Source: Eunapius fragilis (taxonomy: Eukaryota > Porifera > Demospongiae > Spongillida > Spongillidae). From it: 64,000 bases of DNA. Shown here one piece after another: positions 10,938-22,979 of the stretch. Location of the stretch: positions 19,106,369 to 19,170,368 of the forward strand of contig OY811971.1 of assembly GCA_963681505.1 (NCBI GenBank), read 5' to 3'. Position 1 is the stretch's first letter. Every line of letters begins with the position of its first letter. Under the pieces are notes generated by a model. That model was given only the letters and a program-made list of their open reading frames with translations, was not told the origin of the DNA and ran no database searches. The position numbers were made by a program, and so were the translations under genes.

Positions 10938-11162
10938 CACCTTTGTTCATACATACGGCTACAATATCTTGTAATTTAGTAGTGGTGCAGTTAAAATACT
11001 AGTGGGAGCAGTTAGAATACTAGGTCGTCACCAAGACGACAAGGGCAAGCTGATCGGATCGGCTGAATTGGGACATCCAAATTCAACTGCCCACGTCCGG
11101 TTTTGTTTGCGCGACCACATGACCACTGTATAGTATATATTTGCCTAGCTGTTGAGGTGAAC

Positions 11163-11222
11163 ATGGTGTGCAGTGAGGAAGACATCTACAAAATTACTGG
11201 TTATGACTTTGATCGAGTTGAA
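11163..11222 (+). pseudogene. Truncated extra first NLR exon (Death-domain start), copy A
   Basis: CTGTTGAGGTGAACATG followed by a frame reading MVCSEEDIYKITGYDFDRVE is a diverged duplicate of the start of the real Death-domain exon at 11,710, including its leader. It stops matching after 20 codons, where a palindromic insertion follows. The block B copy at 35,226 has TTG in place of ATG. It is probably a dead remnant of an older first-exon duplication. Confidence 0.65.
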
Positions 11223-11254
11223 TCAGAGATAATATATATTATATATTATCTCTG
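11223..11254. mobile_element. 32-bp palindromic micro-insertion with 6-bp duplication
   Basis: A near-perfect palindrome with arms CAGAGATAATATATA and TATATATTATCTCTG. It is flanked by GTTGAA at 11,217-11,222 and 11,255-11,260. Block B at the same site (about 35,280) has a single GTTGAA and no palindrome. Related CAGAGATAAT...ATTATCTCTG palindromes occur at about 12,201-12,224, with half-forms near 23,475, 50,675, 36,555 and 56,645. Confidence 0.7.
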
Positions 11255-11709
11255 GTTGAATTACGAATTGAAATATGACGTGTTCACTGTTCACGGCCTA
11301 ACATACGTAGAGTTGTTACATATTACTTTATCCGGCCGGTATACCATAGTCCTAGACTCACTATTAAAATATGGTTCTTGTAGCTTGCTAGACTGATGAT
11401 TAACACGGCCACCCTGACTCACCTACGAGCATAAGCACTTCCATTGACAGGTACCCGAGCACGGCGGGCAACAGTTCAATAAAAGTGCACTTAACACGGC
11501 AACGTAACAACGCGGAGGTTTGACGTAAACCATAGATACAATATCTTCAGAGATAATATATTAACTCTATGTTTATAGATATTTGATGACATGTTCCAAC
11601 AACGGTTGCAACGTCGTTCGGTACTGGAATCGGGTCTTTAATTAAATCCTGCCCCACCCGTTCGCGCGACCCCCGTATTTGCCTAATACCTGCAGCTGTT
11701 GAGGTGAAC

Positions 11710-14700
11710 ATGGAGTGCAGAGAAGAAGATATTTATACAATAACTGGTTATGAATTTGACTGGAGGCGTGTTGGCCGAAGACTTCTCAGTGATCAGAAGA
11801 CCAGGGACATTGATAGAGAAGGTGGTAGCGAAGGAGATAAGAGAGAGAAGATGTTATTAGAATGGACAAGGACGAAGGCACATGATGCGACGTACGGAGC
11901 ATTAGTGAAGGTGTTGAGGGATCTGGAGAACAACGCTACTGCTGATCGTGTTGAAGAGTTGGAGAGGAAGCCTAGGCCGTCTCAAGGTACAACCAGTACA
12001 GCATATCATCCCAACGTTATCAATATAGGCCTAACGTTCAACTCTAGACAAACACAGTATTTAACTAAAACTACACCAGCACACCCAAGGATGGATGTAG
12101 CATTGCCTAATATGTGTGGGGGTGTCGGTGTGGGTGTGCATGTGTGTTGGTGTGTGTGTGTGCTGTCATAAATTAATATATCACCAAATATATGTTGTAT
12201 CAGAGATAATGTTTATTATCTCTGGTTGTGTATCAACATGGTTTTTTACATGTAAATAGTCCTTCACATAACATGATCACATCACCCCAGCTCCACCTTC
12301 AGCCACCCAGCCCACTACAGACGTCCCACTGGTAGTGATGAGATATGCGAAGTACCTGAGGAGTGTGTACAAGAGAAGGCCATGTGGAGACCAGTGGTCG
12401 CCTGTAGTCTCCAAGTGTTACAAAAACCTATCTGTGGTTGAGAGCATTGAAGATTTCCCAAAGGAGAAAGAAGACATATGCAGGCTGGCAATGGTGCACT
12501 CCAAGATAGAAGAGGTGAAGAGGTTGAAGAGAACCATACAGATTGGTCAGGTAGGTGTGGTCCATGATTAGCATGTACATGTAGCCATCTTGTAAAGAGA
12601 TAAGAGTGTGTGCATTTAAACATGTCTCCTGGTCTTCAACTCCAGGTTGGCCTGTTAAGATATGGTGAGAGGGCTAACTGTATAGTAGTGGAAGGCATTC
12701 CGGGTATAGGGAAATCAACATTCAGCTGGCACCTTGGGGTCAGCTGGGCCCAAAAGGAGATCCTTCATGGCTACCATCTGGTTGTCATCCTACGCTTCAG
12801 GGATGAGAGGGTGCAGCGTGCCAAGTGTGTGTCTGACCTCTTGTACTGTCCTGACCAAACAGCCCAAGAGCATGAGGCTGTTGTAGACTGGATTAGGTCA
12901 CGTGAAGGAGATGGTGTGATGTTGGTTCTTGATGGCTATGATGAGCTGTCTTCCCATCTGCAGACGTCATCCATCTTTGCTGACATCATCAAAGGGGAGG
13001 TGCTTCCCAAGATGACTGTGTTGGTGTCCAGTCGACCTTCAGCTAACCAAAACCTCTATGGACTGTGTGAATTACAGAAATGTCAGTTCATTGAGGTGAT
13101 TGGGTTTGACAGAGAAGAGATCCAGCAGTATGTTGATGGTGCCCTTGAACACAACAAGGAGTTAAGGGACCAGCTCATGTCCTATCTTGAACATTATCCT
13201 CACATCCATGGCTTAATGTATGTTCCCCTCAACTGTGCCATCATTGTACAGATCTTCAGAGATCAGATGAAGAATAAAAGCCAACCACCTCAAACCCACA
13301 CAGAAGTGTACCAGTTGCTGATCAAGACAGTACTGAGGCGTCATGAAGAGAAGTTAGCCACACCCCCAGAGGTCAAGGAACAAATGAGTCCACATCCACT
13401 CCCCAGTAAGTGATCTTTAGGGCTCATGAGTGTACTGAAAAGTGGCATCAAAAGCCAACAACCTTTACTGTGTTATACATACCATATGCATTAATATAAT
13501 TCACATACCAATCCAGTGGTACTTTATAAGATGATACTTTCTGCGGCTATTTACTGCTTGAATGTACTAATAAAAGCTATAAAATGCCAACGACCTTTAT
13601 AGTGCCACCAGATCAAAGTATAGACAAGCCACCAGGTGGGAAGAGGCGCAAGTACACAAAACCTGTTCCAAGTAAGTTCTAGTCTGAATGCATTAATGTG
13701 TACCCTTATGCCACGCCATTAGACATCAGTACCGGTATTTAGCTGTGTGCATTTCCATACAGTACTACACCACATATACACCATCACCACACTTCACACT
13801 CATCACATGACACACTTTGCTCATAATCACACACACAATGCCCGCATACAGTACTCATGTGTTGCTTTTCATGGATTGCAACTAAGTGATCATGTGTGTA
13901 TACTAGAACCATGTATTAAACAAACACAATTTTCCACAGTCACAGACAAAACCAAAACATCAAGATTTACTTGGCTTAATGATGTGTCAGATGAAACCAT
14001 TTCCCAACTGCTGGTACTTGCCAAGCTAGCATATGATGGCACCAAACAAGACCAGCTGATATTCCATGACCTAGGTGCAGGGGGTCCATTGAAGACATTA
14101 GGTAGGGTACATAGTGGGTGTGGTCTTTGCGTATGGTGCACACTTTATGTACATGTATGGTACATCAATGTGATACATGTATGTGTGTATTCCATTACCA
14201 TTGATGGTCCATTGATGTATACAGGTCTACTCCAAGAGGTACCAGAACTTTACTTGGAGACCTCTAAATCATATCACTTCCTACATAAGACAGTACAGGA
14301 GTTTATGGCAGCCTTGTATGTGTCAACACTGTCTCCTGGTGAGAGGGGCAAGATTGTAAGGACATCCTTTGATGAGGGCAGTATGCGAATGGTTATGCGT
14401 TTCATGGCTGGTCTGAACAAGTTCCAAACACAAGATGATATGAAATTTATCCTAGCACTCCAGGAGAAGGATGGAAAAAGTCTGCTTGAAAGCCTCCATT
14501 GGTTGTTTGAAGCACATGACCCTGGTCTTGTACAGAAGTGTATGGGTGACAGGAAGAGGGTGTTGGAATTGAATGGTAAAACCTTGGATCCATTTGACTG
14601 CTATGTTCTTGGGTACTGTATTGCTAACAGCAGACAGCCATGTGACCTGGTGCTATGGGGCTGCTCCATTAATGCAGAGTGTGTGAAGATGCTGACAGTG

Positions 14701-17700
14701 GTTGAGAAGGGAAGAGCCTTTGACTACATCAGGAGTATTGACCTCGTAGCCAATTATAAGCTGGGGGACGAAGGAGCTAAGGTTCTAGGTGAGCTGTACT
14801 GTACATTACAATACCAATTAATTTGCAAACCTAGCAACTTCCATAGGTTAACTGTGTCTATGCACACAATGCATAAGTCAGGCTATGTGCCCAGCTGACA
14901 GATTAGTGGAGAAAATGGGCTCACCTGAGCAATGACGTGCCATCCCTGACCAGTAGGCCGTAGGGACAATCTGCTTACCAAGCCAGAATGCTGGCCCTGG
15001 GTCTTCCAGTTAGACAGCTGATGGGGAAAAAGGGGCCATCCTTCATCAAAAGGTCCTGTTAACTAATGGTGGAGGCTACCAGCTGTGATTCCATGTAGTG
15101 GAGCCTATGCAATGTTGCTTGTATGGTCATGTGTGGGAAACTGAGGGTCACAGGCCCCAGATGGTGATGTCCTTACAATGGGCACTTAGACTGTCATATG
15201 AGGGGTAGGGGGTGTGGGGGCTGTCAACATACATAAGTACACTAATCCTGCAGGTCTTTGTTTAGTTACCATGGTAACTGGCTTGTGTGCATCCCATCCA
15301 TCAGTCCTGTAACAGCACAGTAGTTGTTGCTTGTGTATGAACTGACAGAGGGGAAGGGGTAATAATTCATAACAGTACCCCCAACCACTGTTAAGTCCAA
15401 ATAAGCCAGGCAAGTCTCACATGACCAACCCGATCATGACCACACCCCTCATTTGATCCATGCCAGGACTTTGGTCCAGGCTTGGTCCTCTAGTTAGAAG
15501 GTCAGCCCGGCAGGGACCCGCCCTGATCTCTCTAAAAGCAATGGGGAGTGCTGGGAGGGCTGCCTGTGTGTGTGCATATATTCTCACAAGCCATGGTACA
15601 CAAAGGAACAATTGGGTGGAAGAGGCTCACGTGCCCACCCCTGCTAGCTAAGGTGACCCCCTGTGTGGCCACAAGTACCTGGCCCCCTCCCCCAAGATGC
15701 TGTTGGGGGAATAGCAGGGCCAGACTAAACTCTATTTAGCTCCCTAAACCCATCACCACTGTTATGCATGCACTCAGGGTTAACACTTCACACCCACATG
15801 TATTAAGAAAGAATGTCATGTGGGTTGTAACAAAATGGAGGGGTGAGGGGTGTGGCTTAATATATCTTTATATTAAACAGTACCCTCTATGGTACAGGTG
15901 ATGGGATGGTGTGTGTGTGTCTGTGTGGGTGTGGGGAAGTGCAGTTTTTGGGTTGTGTGGTCCGCATACATAAGCCCACTAATCCTGCAGGTCTGTTTTG
16001 TCGCCAGTACATGTACGTCTCAAATTTATGTCTGCAACACATGTATAGCTTAATGATGTGGGGGAGTGCACCTTTTTGGGGTGTGTTGTCTTTTTTTTGT
16101 CGCCAGTACATCTCAAATTTATTTCTGTAACACATGTGTAGCTATAGCTTAATTGTGTTTAATTGTGATCAACTTTATTGCCATCCTTTATTACATCATA
16201 CCAGTGAGAATGTTGACAGAGAACAAGGTCCTCACAAAACTTCGACTTGAGAACTGTGGACTAGGTCCAGAGGGCCTTTTTGATGTCTGTGATGTCATCA
16301 GAATGAACACTACATTGACTTCACTAGACCTATCACGGAACACATTTGATGAACAAAGCATACCCAGCCTAGGTATGGTGGTGGTTATAAATGGTTTTAT
16401 GGTCCTCTTGTAATCAGATGTTATAAGTGTGTTCACCCTGTAACTAATTACAATTCCCTCAACCAGTGACCCCCCCCCTGTACTTGTTACTCAAAGGTCC
16501 CTTGAGTGATGCAGGTCACCAGCTGGGAATCCCTGTAGACCAAACACAAAGGAACAATTGGGTGGAAGAGGCTCACGTACCCACCCCTGCTAGCTAAGGT
16601 GACCCCCCTGAATGGCCACAAGCACCTGTCCCCCCTCCCCCTCCCCCTCCCCCAAGATGATGTTAGGGGAAAACCATGGCTCCACTGAACTCTGATTAGC
16701 TCCCTAAACAGTACTCTAAACCGTTAACCACTGTTAAGTCCTAATATGGTGCATAGCCGAGTAGGTCAAACCTCCTGTGACCAACCCAATCATGACCACA
16801 CCCTCATTTCATTTTAATATGTACACAAGTTGTACTGTTAAGTAACAAAATGGAGGGGTGAGGGGTGTGGCTTAATCTAAACAGTACCCTCTTTGGTACA
16901 GGTGATGGGATGGTGTGTGTGTGTGTGGGTATGGGGGAGTGCACCTTTTGGGGTGTGTTGTCTGCAGGACTTTTTTGTCGCCAGTACATCTCAAATTTAT
17001 TTCTGTAACACATGTGTAGCTATAGCTTAATTGTGTTTAATTGTGATCAACTTTATTGCCATCCTTTATTACATCATACCAGTGAGAATGTTGACAGAGA
17101 ACAAGGTCCTCACATCACTTGGACTTAAGCACTGTGGACTACGTCATAATGGCCTTATTGAAGTGTGTGATGTCATCAGAATGAACACTACATTGACTTC
17201 ACTATACCTATCAGTGAACACATTTGATGAACAAAGCATATCCAGCCTAGGTATGGTGGTGGTTATTAATGGTTTTATGGTCCTCTTGTAATCAGGTGTT
17301 ATAAGTGTGTTCACCCTGTAACTAATTACAATTCCCTCAACCAGTGACCCCCCCCCCTGTACTTGTTACTCAAAGGTCCCTTGAGTGATGCAGGTCACCA
17401 CCTAGGGATCCCTGTAGAGCAAACACAAAGGAACAATTGGGTGGAAGAGGCTCACGTGCTCACCCCTGCTAGCTAAGGTGAAGGTGACCCCACTGAGTGG
17501 CCACAAGCACCTGTCCCCCCCCCCCCTCCTCCCCCAAGATGATGTTAGGGGAAAACCATGGCTCCACTGAACTCTGATTAGCTCCCTAAACAGAACCTTA
17601 ACCGTTAACCACTGTAAAGTCCTAATATGGTGCATAGCCGAGTAGGTCAAACCTCCTGTGACCAACCCAATCATGACCACACCCACATTTCATTTTAATG

Positions 17701-20700
17701 TGTACACAAGTTGTACTGTTAAGTAACATAATGGAGGGGTGAGGGGTGTGGCTTAATCTAAACAGTACCCTCTGTGGTACGGGTGATGGGATGGTGTGTG
17801 TGTCTGTGTGGGTGTGGGGGAGTGCACCTTTTGGGGTGTGTTGTCTGCAGGTCTGTTTTGTCGCCAGTACATCTCAAATTTATTTCTGTAACACATGTGT
17901 AGCTATAGCTTAATTGTGTTTAATTGTGATCAACTTTATTGCCATCCTTTATTACATCATACCAGTGAGAATGTTGACAGAGAACAAGGTCCTCACATTT
18001 CTTGCACTTGTGAGCTGTGGACTAGGTCCAGAGGGCATTATTGAAGTCTGTGATGTCATCAGAATGAACACTACATTGACTTCACTAAACCTATCAGGGA
18101 ACACATTTGATGAACAAAGCATACGCAGCCTAGGTATGGTGGTGGTTATAAATGGTTTTATGGTTCTCTTGTAATCAGATGTTATCAGTGTGTTCACCCC
18201 TGTAACTAATTCCATTTCCCTCAACCAGTGACCCCCGTAATTGTTACTCAAGGGAAGGTCCCATGAGTGATGCAGGTCACCAGCTGGGAATCCCTGTGTA
18301 CCAAACCATGCATGGCTTGTTAGGACATGTGGGGGGAGACTTGGGGAGACAGGCACCAGATGGATGGAGGTGGAGGGTGGGTGATGGAAACAGGCGAAGC
18401 ACTGGGGAGTGCTGGGAGGGCTGCCTGTGTGTGTGCATATATTCTCACAAGCCATGGTACACAAAGGAACAATTGGGTGGAAGAGGCTCACGTACCCACC
18501 CCTGCTAGCTAAGGTGACCCCCTTGAGTGGCCACAAGCACCTGTCCCCCCCCCCCCCCACTTCCCCCAAGATGATATTAGGGGAAAACCATGGCTCCACT
18601 GAACTCTGATTAGCTCCCTAAACAGTACCCTAAACCGTTAACCACTGTTAAGTCCTAATATGGTGCATAGCCGAGTAGGTCAAACCTCCTGTGACCAACC
18701 CAATCATGACCACACCCACATTTCATTTTAATGTAACTTCCATAGGCTAATTGTGTCTATGCACCCAATGGTTAAGTCAGGCTATGTGCCCAGTTGACTG
18801 ATTAGTGGAGAAAATGGGCTCACCTGAGCAATGACGTGCCATCCCTGACCTGTAGGCCGTAGGGACAACATGCTTACCATGCCAGGATGCTGGTCCTGGA
18901 TCTTCCAGTTAGACAGCTGATGGGGAAAAATAGGGCCACCCCTCATCTAAAGGTCCTGTTAACTAGTGGTGGAGGCTACCAGCTGTGATTCCATGTAGTG
19001 GAGCCTATATGCAATGTTGCTTGTTAGGTCATGTGTGGGAAACTGAGGGTCACAGGCCCCAGATGGTGATGTCCTTACAATGGGCACTTAGACTGTCATA
19101 TGAGGGGTAGGGGGTGTGGTGGCAGTCAACATACATAAGTACACTAATCCTGCAGGTCTTTGTTTAGTTACCATGGTAACTGGCTTGTGTGCATCCCATC
19201 CATCAGTCCTGTAACAGCACAGTAGTTGTTCCTTGTGTATGGACTGACAGAGGGGAAGGGGTAATAATTCATAACAGTACTCCCAACCACTGTTAAGTCC
19301 AAATAAGCCAGGCAAGTCTCACATGACCAACCTGATCATGACCACACCCCTCATTCGATCCATGCCAGGACTTTGGTCGTGGCTTGGTCAACTAGTTAGA
19401 AGGTCAGCCCGGCAGGGACCTGCCCTGATCTCTCCTAAAGCACTGGGGAGTGCTGGGAGGGCTGCCTGTGTGTGTGCATATATTCTCACAAGCCATGGTA
19501 CACAAAGGAACAATTGGGTGGAAGAGGCTCACGTGCCCACCCCTGCTAGCTAAGGTGACCCCCTTGAGTGGCTACAACAACCTGTCCCCCTCCCCCCCTC
19601 CCCCAAGATGCTGTTAGGGGAATAGCAGAGCCAGACTAAACTCTATTTAGCTCTCTAAAACATAACCACTGTTATGCATGCACTCAGGGTTAACACTTCC
19701 CACCCACATGTATTAAGAAAGAATGAATTCATGTGTGTGTGGGTTGTAACAAAATGGAGGGGTGAGGGGTGTGGCTTAATATATCTTAATATTAAACAGT
19801 ACCCTCTATGGTACAGGTGATGGGATGGTGTGTGTGTCTGTGTGGGTGTGGGGGAGTGCACCTTTTGGGGGTGTGGTCCACATACATAAGCCCACTAATC
19901 CTGCAGGTCTATTTTGTCGCCAGTACATCTCAAATTTATTTCTGTAACACATGTGTAGCTATAGCTTAATTGTGTTTAATTGTGATCAACTTTATTGCCA
20001 TCCTTTATTACATCATACCAGTGAGAATGTTGACAGAGAACAAGGTCCTCACATCATTTGTACTTTGGTACTTTGGAGTAGGTCCAGAGGTCCTTATTGA
20101 AGTTTGTGATGTCATCAGAATGAACACTACATTGACTTCACTAGACCTATCATGGAACACATTTGATGAACAAAGCATACCCAGCCTAGGTATGGTGGTG
20201 GTTATAAATGGTTTTATGGTCCTCTTGTAATCAGATGTTATAAGTGTGTTCACCCCCGCAACTAATTACAATTCCCTCAACCAGTGACCCCCCCCCCTGT
20301 ACTTGTTACTCAAAGGTCCCTTGAGTGATGCAGGTCACCACCTAGGGATCCCTGTAGACCAAACACAAAGGAACAATTGGGTGGAAGAGGCTCACGTACC
20401 CACCCCTGCTAGCTAAGGTGAAGGTGACCCCACTGAGTGGCCACAAGCACCTGTCCCCCCCCCCCCCCTCCTCCCCCAAGATGATGTTAGGGGAAAACCA
20501 TGGCTCCACTGAACTCTGATTAGCTCCCTAAACAGTACCCTAAACCGTTAACCACTGTTAAGTCCTAATATGGTGCATAGCCGAGTAGGTCAAACCTCCT
20601 GTGACCAACCCAATCATGACCACACCCACATTTCATTTTAATGTGTACACAAGTTGTACTGTTAAGTAACAAAATGGAGGGGTGAGGGGTGTGGCTTAAT

Positions 20701-22692
20701 CTAAACAGTACCCTCTATGGTACAGGTGATGGGATGGTGTGTGTGTGTGTGGGTGTGGAGGAGTGCACCTTTTGGGGTGTGTTGTCTGCAGGACTTTTTT
20801 GTCGCCAGTACATCTCAAATTTATTTCTGTAACACATGTGTAGGTATAGCTTAATTGTGTTTAATTGTGATCAACTTTATTGCCATCCTTTATTACATCA
20901 TACCAGTGAGAATGTTGACAGAGAACAAGGTCCTCTCATCACTTCGACTTGGAGACTGTGGACTAGGTCCAGAGAGCCTTATTGAAGTCTGTGATCTCAT
21001 CAGAATGAACACTACATTGACTTCACTAGACCTATCAGGGAACAGATTTGATGAACAAAGCATACCCAGCCTAGGTACGGTAGTGGTTATAAATGGTTTT
21101 ATGGTCCTCTTGTAATCAGATGTTATAAGTGTTTACCACTGTAATTTATGATTAATTATCGTACCTAGTAACTTCCCCTAGCTGAGTGTTTGTAAACACC
21201 CGTCTCCCCTCCCCATGCTCCATCTGCTTTTCCCACGTGCCCGAATGGTGATTGGTGGCAGAAAGGACATGTGGGGGTGACTTGGGGAGACAGGCACCAG
21301 ATGGTGTTTCTGGTCATCAACTGGATGACGTGTGAGTCAAGCCAGGATGCTGGCCCAGGCTTGGGTCCCCGAGTTAGAAGGTCAAGCCACGTAGGGAACC
21401 GTCCTGGCTGTATTTAGCATTTGTTAGCATGACAGCTTATACATGTACACGAAATGACAAAATACACGGATGGGGGTACCAGGTGAAGAGGGGGTGGAGG
21501 GTGGGTAATACAAACAGGTGAGCTCTCCTGAAGCACTGGGGAGTGCTGGGAGAGCTACCTGTGTGTGTGTGTGCATATACTCTCTCATTTATATACAGCT
21601 GCCCCCCCCCCCCCCCACCACAAGATACTGATAGGGGAATACCAGGGCTCCATTAAATTCAGTTTAGCTTCCTAAACAGTACCCTAAACCACAACCAATT
21701 CTTATCCTGCCCGTACATATAAGTATTGTTAACTGAATGCATGATGTTAAGTATATGACATATTAAGTATATGCTTGTATGATGACGCCTCCTGTACTGT
21801 TAAGTACTACATACTCAGGTTTAACATTTCCCACTCACATGTCATATGAATGAATTTGCATAGGTGTGTGGACTGTAACAAAATGGAGGGGTGTGGGGTG
21901 TGGCTTAATCTAAACAGTACCCTCTATGGTACAGGTGATGGGATTGAGTGTGTTGGCTGTTAAGATAATGCCAGTAATGAGATACAAGGGGTGTGGCTAA
22001 AAATATCTGTATGTTAAACTGTGTGGTAGGGTGGAAGGGATGGGGAGGAGTACATGTATATCCCATGGGAAGGGATGGGGAGGAGTATAGGCATGCATAA
22101 CCCACTAGACAGTGTAGTCATCTTCGTTCAAGGGCTTTAGAGCCTTTGGGGGTAGGCTTGGCTTTTAGAGTGGTCCATGGTCATACCCTTGGAGGAGGAG
22201 GAGGTACTGGGAGGGTCACTGACCTCCTTTTTGTACATCATGAGAGCTAACTGCTAGTTCTTGTAACGACTGCAGTGGACCTTCTGTGTTCTGTCCTCAG
22301 TACCCTCCCTCCTGAGAGTAGGTGCTGTAGGGAAATAGGGGATGATGGGGGCTAGACTACCTCTGTAACCCCTCCCCCACCCCACCCCTCTATGAGAGCT
22401 GTCAGTACATATACCACCTGATGTGTCCTTATTCCATACCTCAGAACTATTACTCACCAATAACCAAACATTGGAAGAGCTGGACCTGCAGTCGTGTGGT
22501 CTGGATGATGATGCTATGTGTTCACTGGCCAGGGGTCTTAAACACTGTAAGCTGAAGAAACTGGACCTTTGCTACAATCTCTTCACCAAAAGAGGAGCTA
22601 GTGAACTTTATGAAGTGCTAAAGGATCATCCAACCCTTAAAAAAGAGATGGTAGAAATACCTTCTCACTTCAGTAGCCATGGCTACTATTGA
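11710..22692 (+). CDS. NLR immune receptor A (Death-NACHT-LRR), complete gene model
   Basis: Predicted cytosolic NOD-like receptor, 1059 residues. Exons: 11710-11986, 12291-12550, 12646-13405, 13603-13671, 13940-14101, 14225-14788, 16205-16372, 17083-17250, 17966-18133, 20022-20189, 20907-21074 and 22445-22692. All junctions are GT-AG and phases agree throughout. Residues 1-92 form a Death-like domain (YEFDWRRVGRRLLSD). A linker (MRYAKYLRSVY) follows. The NACHT domain has Walker A GIPGIGKST, Walker B VMLVLDGYDEL and sensor TVLVSSRPSA. A winged-helix region ends in YHFLHKTVQEFMAALYVS. Five tandem 56-residue two-LRR exons and a terminal LRR exon follow. Family knowledge: NACHT oligomerises after LRR ligand sensing and the Death domain recruits partners. 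Start chosen at the first ATG of the Death exon, in a context (GGTGAACATG) shared with gene B. Confidence 0.9.
13603..13671 (+). other. 69-nt phase-neutral mini-exon unique to NLR-A
   Basis: Between TTTATAG and a GTAAGT donor, this exon has phase 1 at both ends and encodes a basic linker containing PPGGKRRKYTKPVP. Skipping it keeps the frame, so it could be a cassette exon. NLR-B lacks it and instead has a longer end on the preceding exon. Confidence 0.6.
14789..16204. other. NLR-A intron of repeated blocks
   Basis: A 1.4-kb intron before the first array LRR exon. It contains sequence blocks shared by other NLR introns in both genes, for example the block around CAAAGGAACAATTGGGTGG at about 15,601, and the one around TACCATGGTAACTGGC at about 15,266. 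No exon or decayed LRR exon is seen in it. Confidence 0.65.
16205..16372 (+). other. LRR array exon A1
   Basis: 168 nt, phase 1-1, 56 residues, two LRRs. Residues at the variable sites: Lys12, Arg14, Glu16, Asn17, Gly24, Phe26, Asp27, Asp42, Arg45, Thr47, Pro54. Confidence 0.9.
17083..17250 (+). other. LRR array exon A2
   Basis: 168 nt, phase 1-1. Variable sites: Ser12, Gly14, Lys16, His17, Gly24, Ile26, Glu27, Tyr42, Val45, Thr47, Ser54. It alone carries RHN in place of the usual GPE at residues 21-23. Spacing from A1 is 878 bp. Confidence 0.9.
17966..18133 (+). other. LRR array exon A3
   Basis: 168 nt, phase 1-1. Variable sites: Phe12, Ala14, Val16, Ser17, Gly24, Ile26, Glu27, Asn42, Gly45, Thr47, Arg54. 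Spacing from A2 is 883 bp. Confidence 0.9.
18134..20021. other. Longer NLR-A intron between array exons A3 and A4
   Basis: About 1.9 kb. It contains the shared intron blocks plus an extra copy of the segment at 14,850-15,700, here at about 18,735-19,650. No coding exon is visible. Confidence 0.65.
20022..20189 (+). other. LRR array exon A4
   Basis: 168 nt, phase 1-1. Variable sites: Ser12, Val14, Trp16, Tyr17, Val24, Ile26, Glu27, Asp42, Trp45, Thr47, Pro54. The usual Leu13 and Cys18 are Phe, and Leu20 is Val. Confidence 0.9.
20907..21074 (+). other. LRR array exon A5
   Basis: 168 nt, phase 1-1. Variable sites: Ser12, Arg14, Gly16, Asp17, Ser24, Ile26, Glu27, Asp42, Gly45, Arg47, Pro54. Thr11 is Ser and Val31 is Leu. 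Spacing from A4 is 885 bp. Confidence 0.9.
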
Positions 22693-22979
22693 TTTTTTAT
22701 TTTTATAACTCTTATAATTCATGTCACCTGATTGTGGAAGGGGACAGCAGTATAAGGTCTTGGGGTTAGGGGTGTGGGGTGTGAGAATGTGCCCATGACT
22801 GGACAATGGTGATGTGGTAAGCATGTGCATGTAGTATTATAGAACATTTCAATGCATACGTCTGTTGTATAGTAATGCCCCCAGCCTGATATGCACCAGT
22901 GAGTTTGGGACCCAGATGAACAATCAATGCAGTGTAAGTGCTTCTGATCTGCAAGTGGCAATCTTTTCTTAGAGATGGT

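Larger units (their letters stand above)
6088..10979 (+). pseudogene. FAM50: FAM50/XAP5-like gene copy A, 5'-truncated and broken
   Basis: FAM50 (XAP5) is a conserved nuclear, spliceosome-associated protein. The exons match its C-terminal two thirds: 6088-6374, 6441-6507, 7694-7729 plus 8413-8443, 8567-8643 ([13 protein letters not shown]), 9263-9317 (YVKEDLIIP), 9378-9426, 9498-9568, 9729-9839 ([14 protein letters not shown]) and 10452-10979. Compared with copy B there are four lesions. A 6-nt deletion plus 4-nt insertion near 6,249-6,290 shifts the frame. A 683-bp transposon splits the exon at 7,729. The following donor reads CAG/GG instead of CAG/GT at 8,444. The final TAA is CAA at 10,464, so the frame runs into the 24-bp minisatellite until 10,979. 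Exons for roughly the first 120 residues are absent. It is very probably non-functional. Confidence 0.9.

Noticed and set aside
13747..14898. Single 383-codon ORF
   Set aside because: It spans two exons (13,940-14,101 and 14,225-14,788) and reads through an intron and flanks. The NLR-B alignment and splice phases support the split model.
16153..16413. 86-codon ORFs starting MCLIVINFIAILYYIIPV around each LRR exon, as if membrane-anchored LRR proteins
   Set aside because: The hydrophobic start is the conserved intron 3' end read in frame. An AG acceptor sits just before the LRR codons and a GT donor just after.
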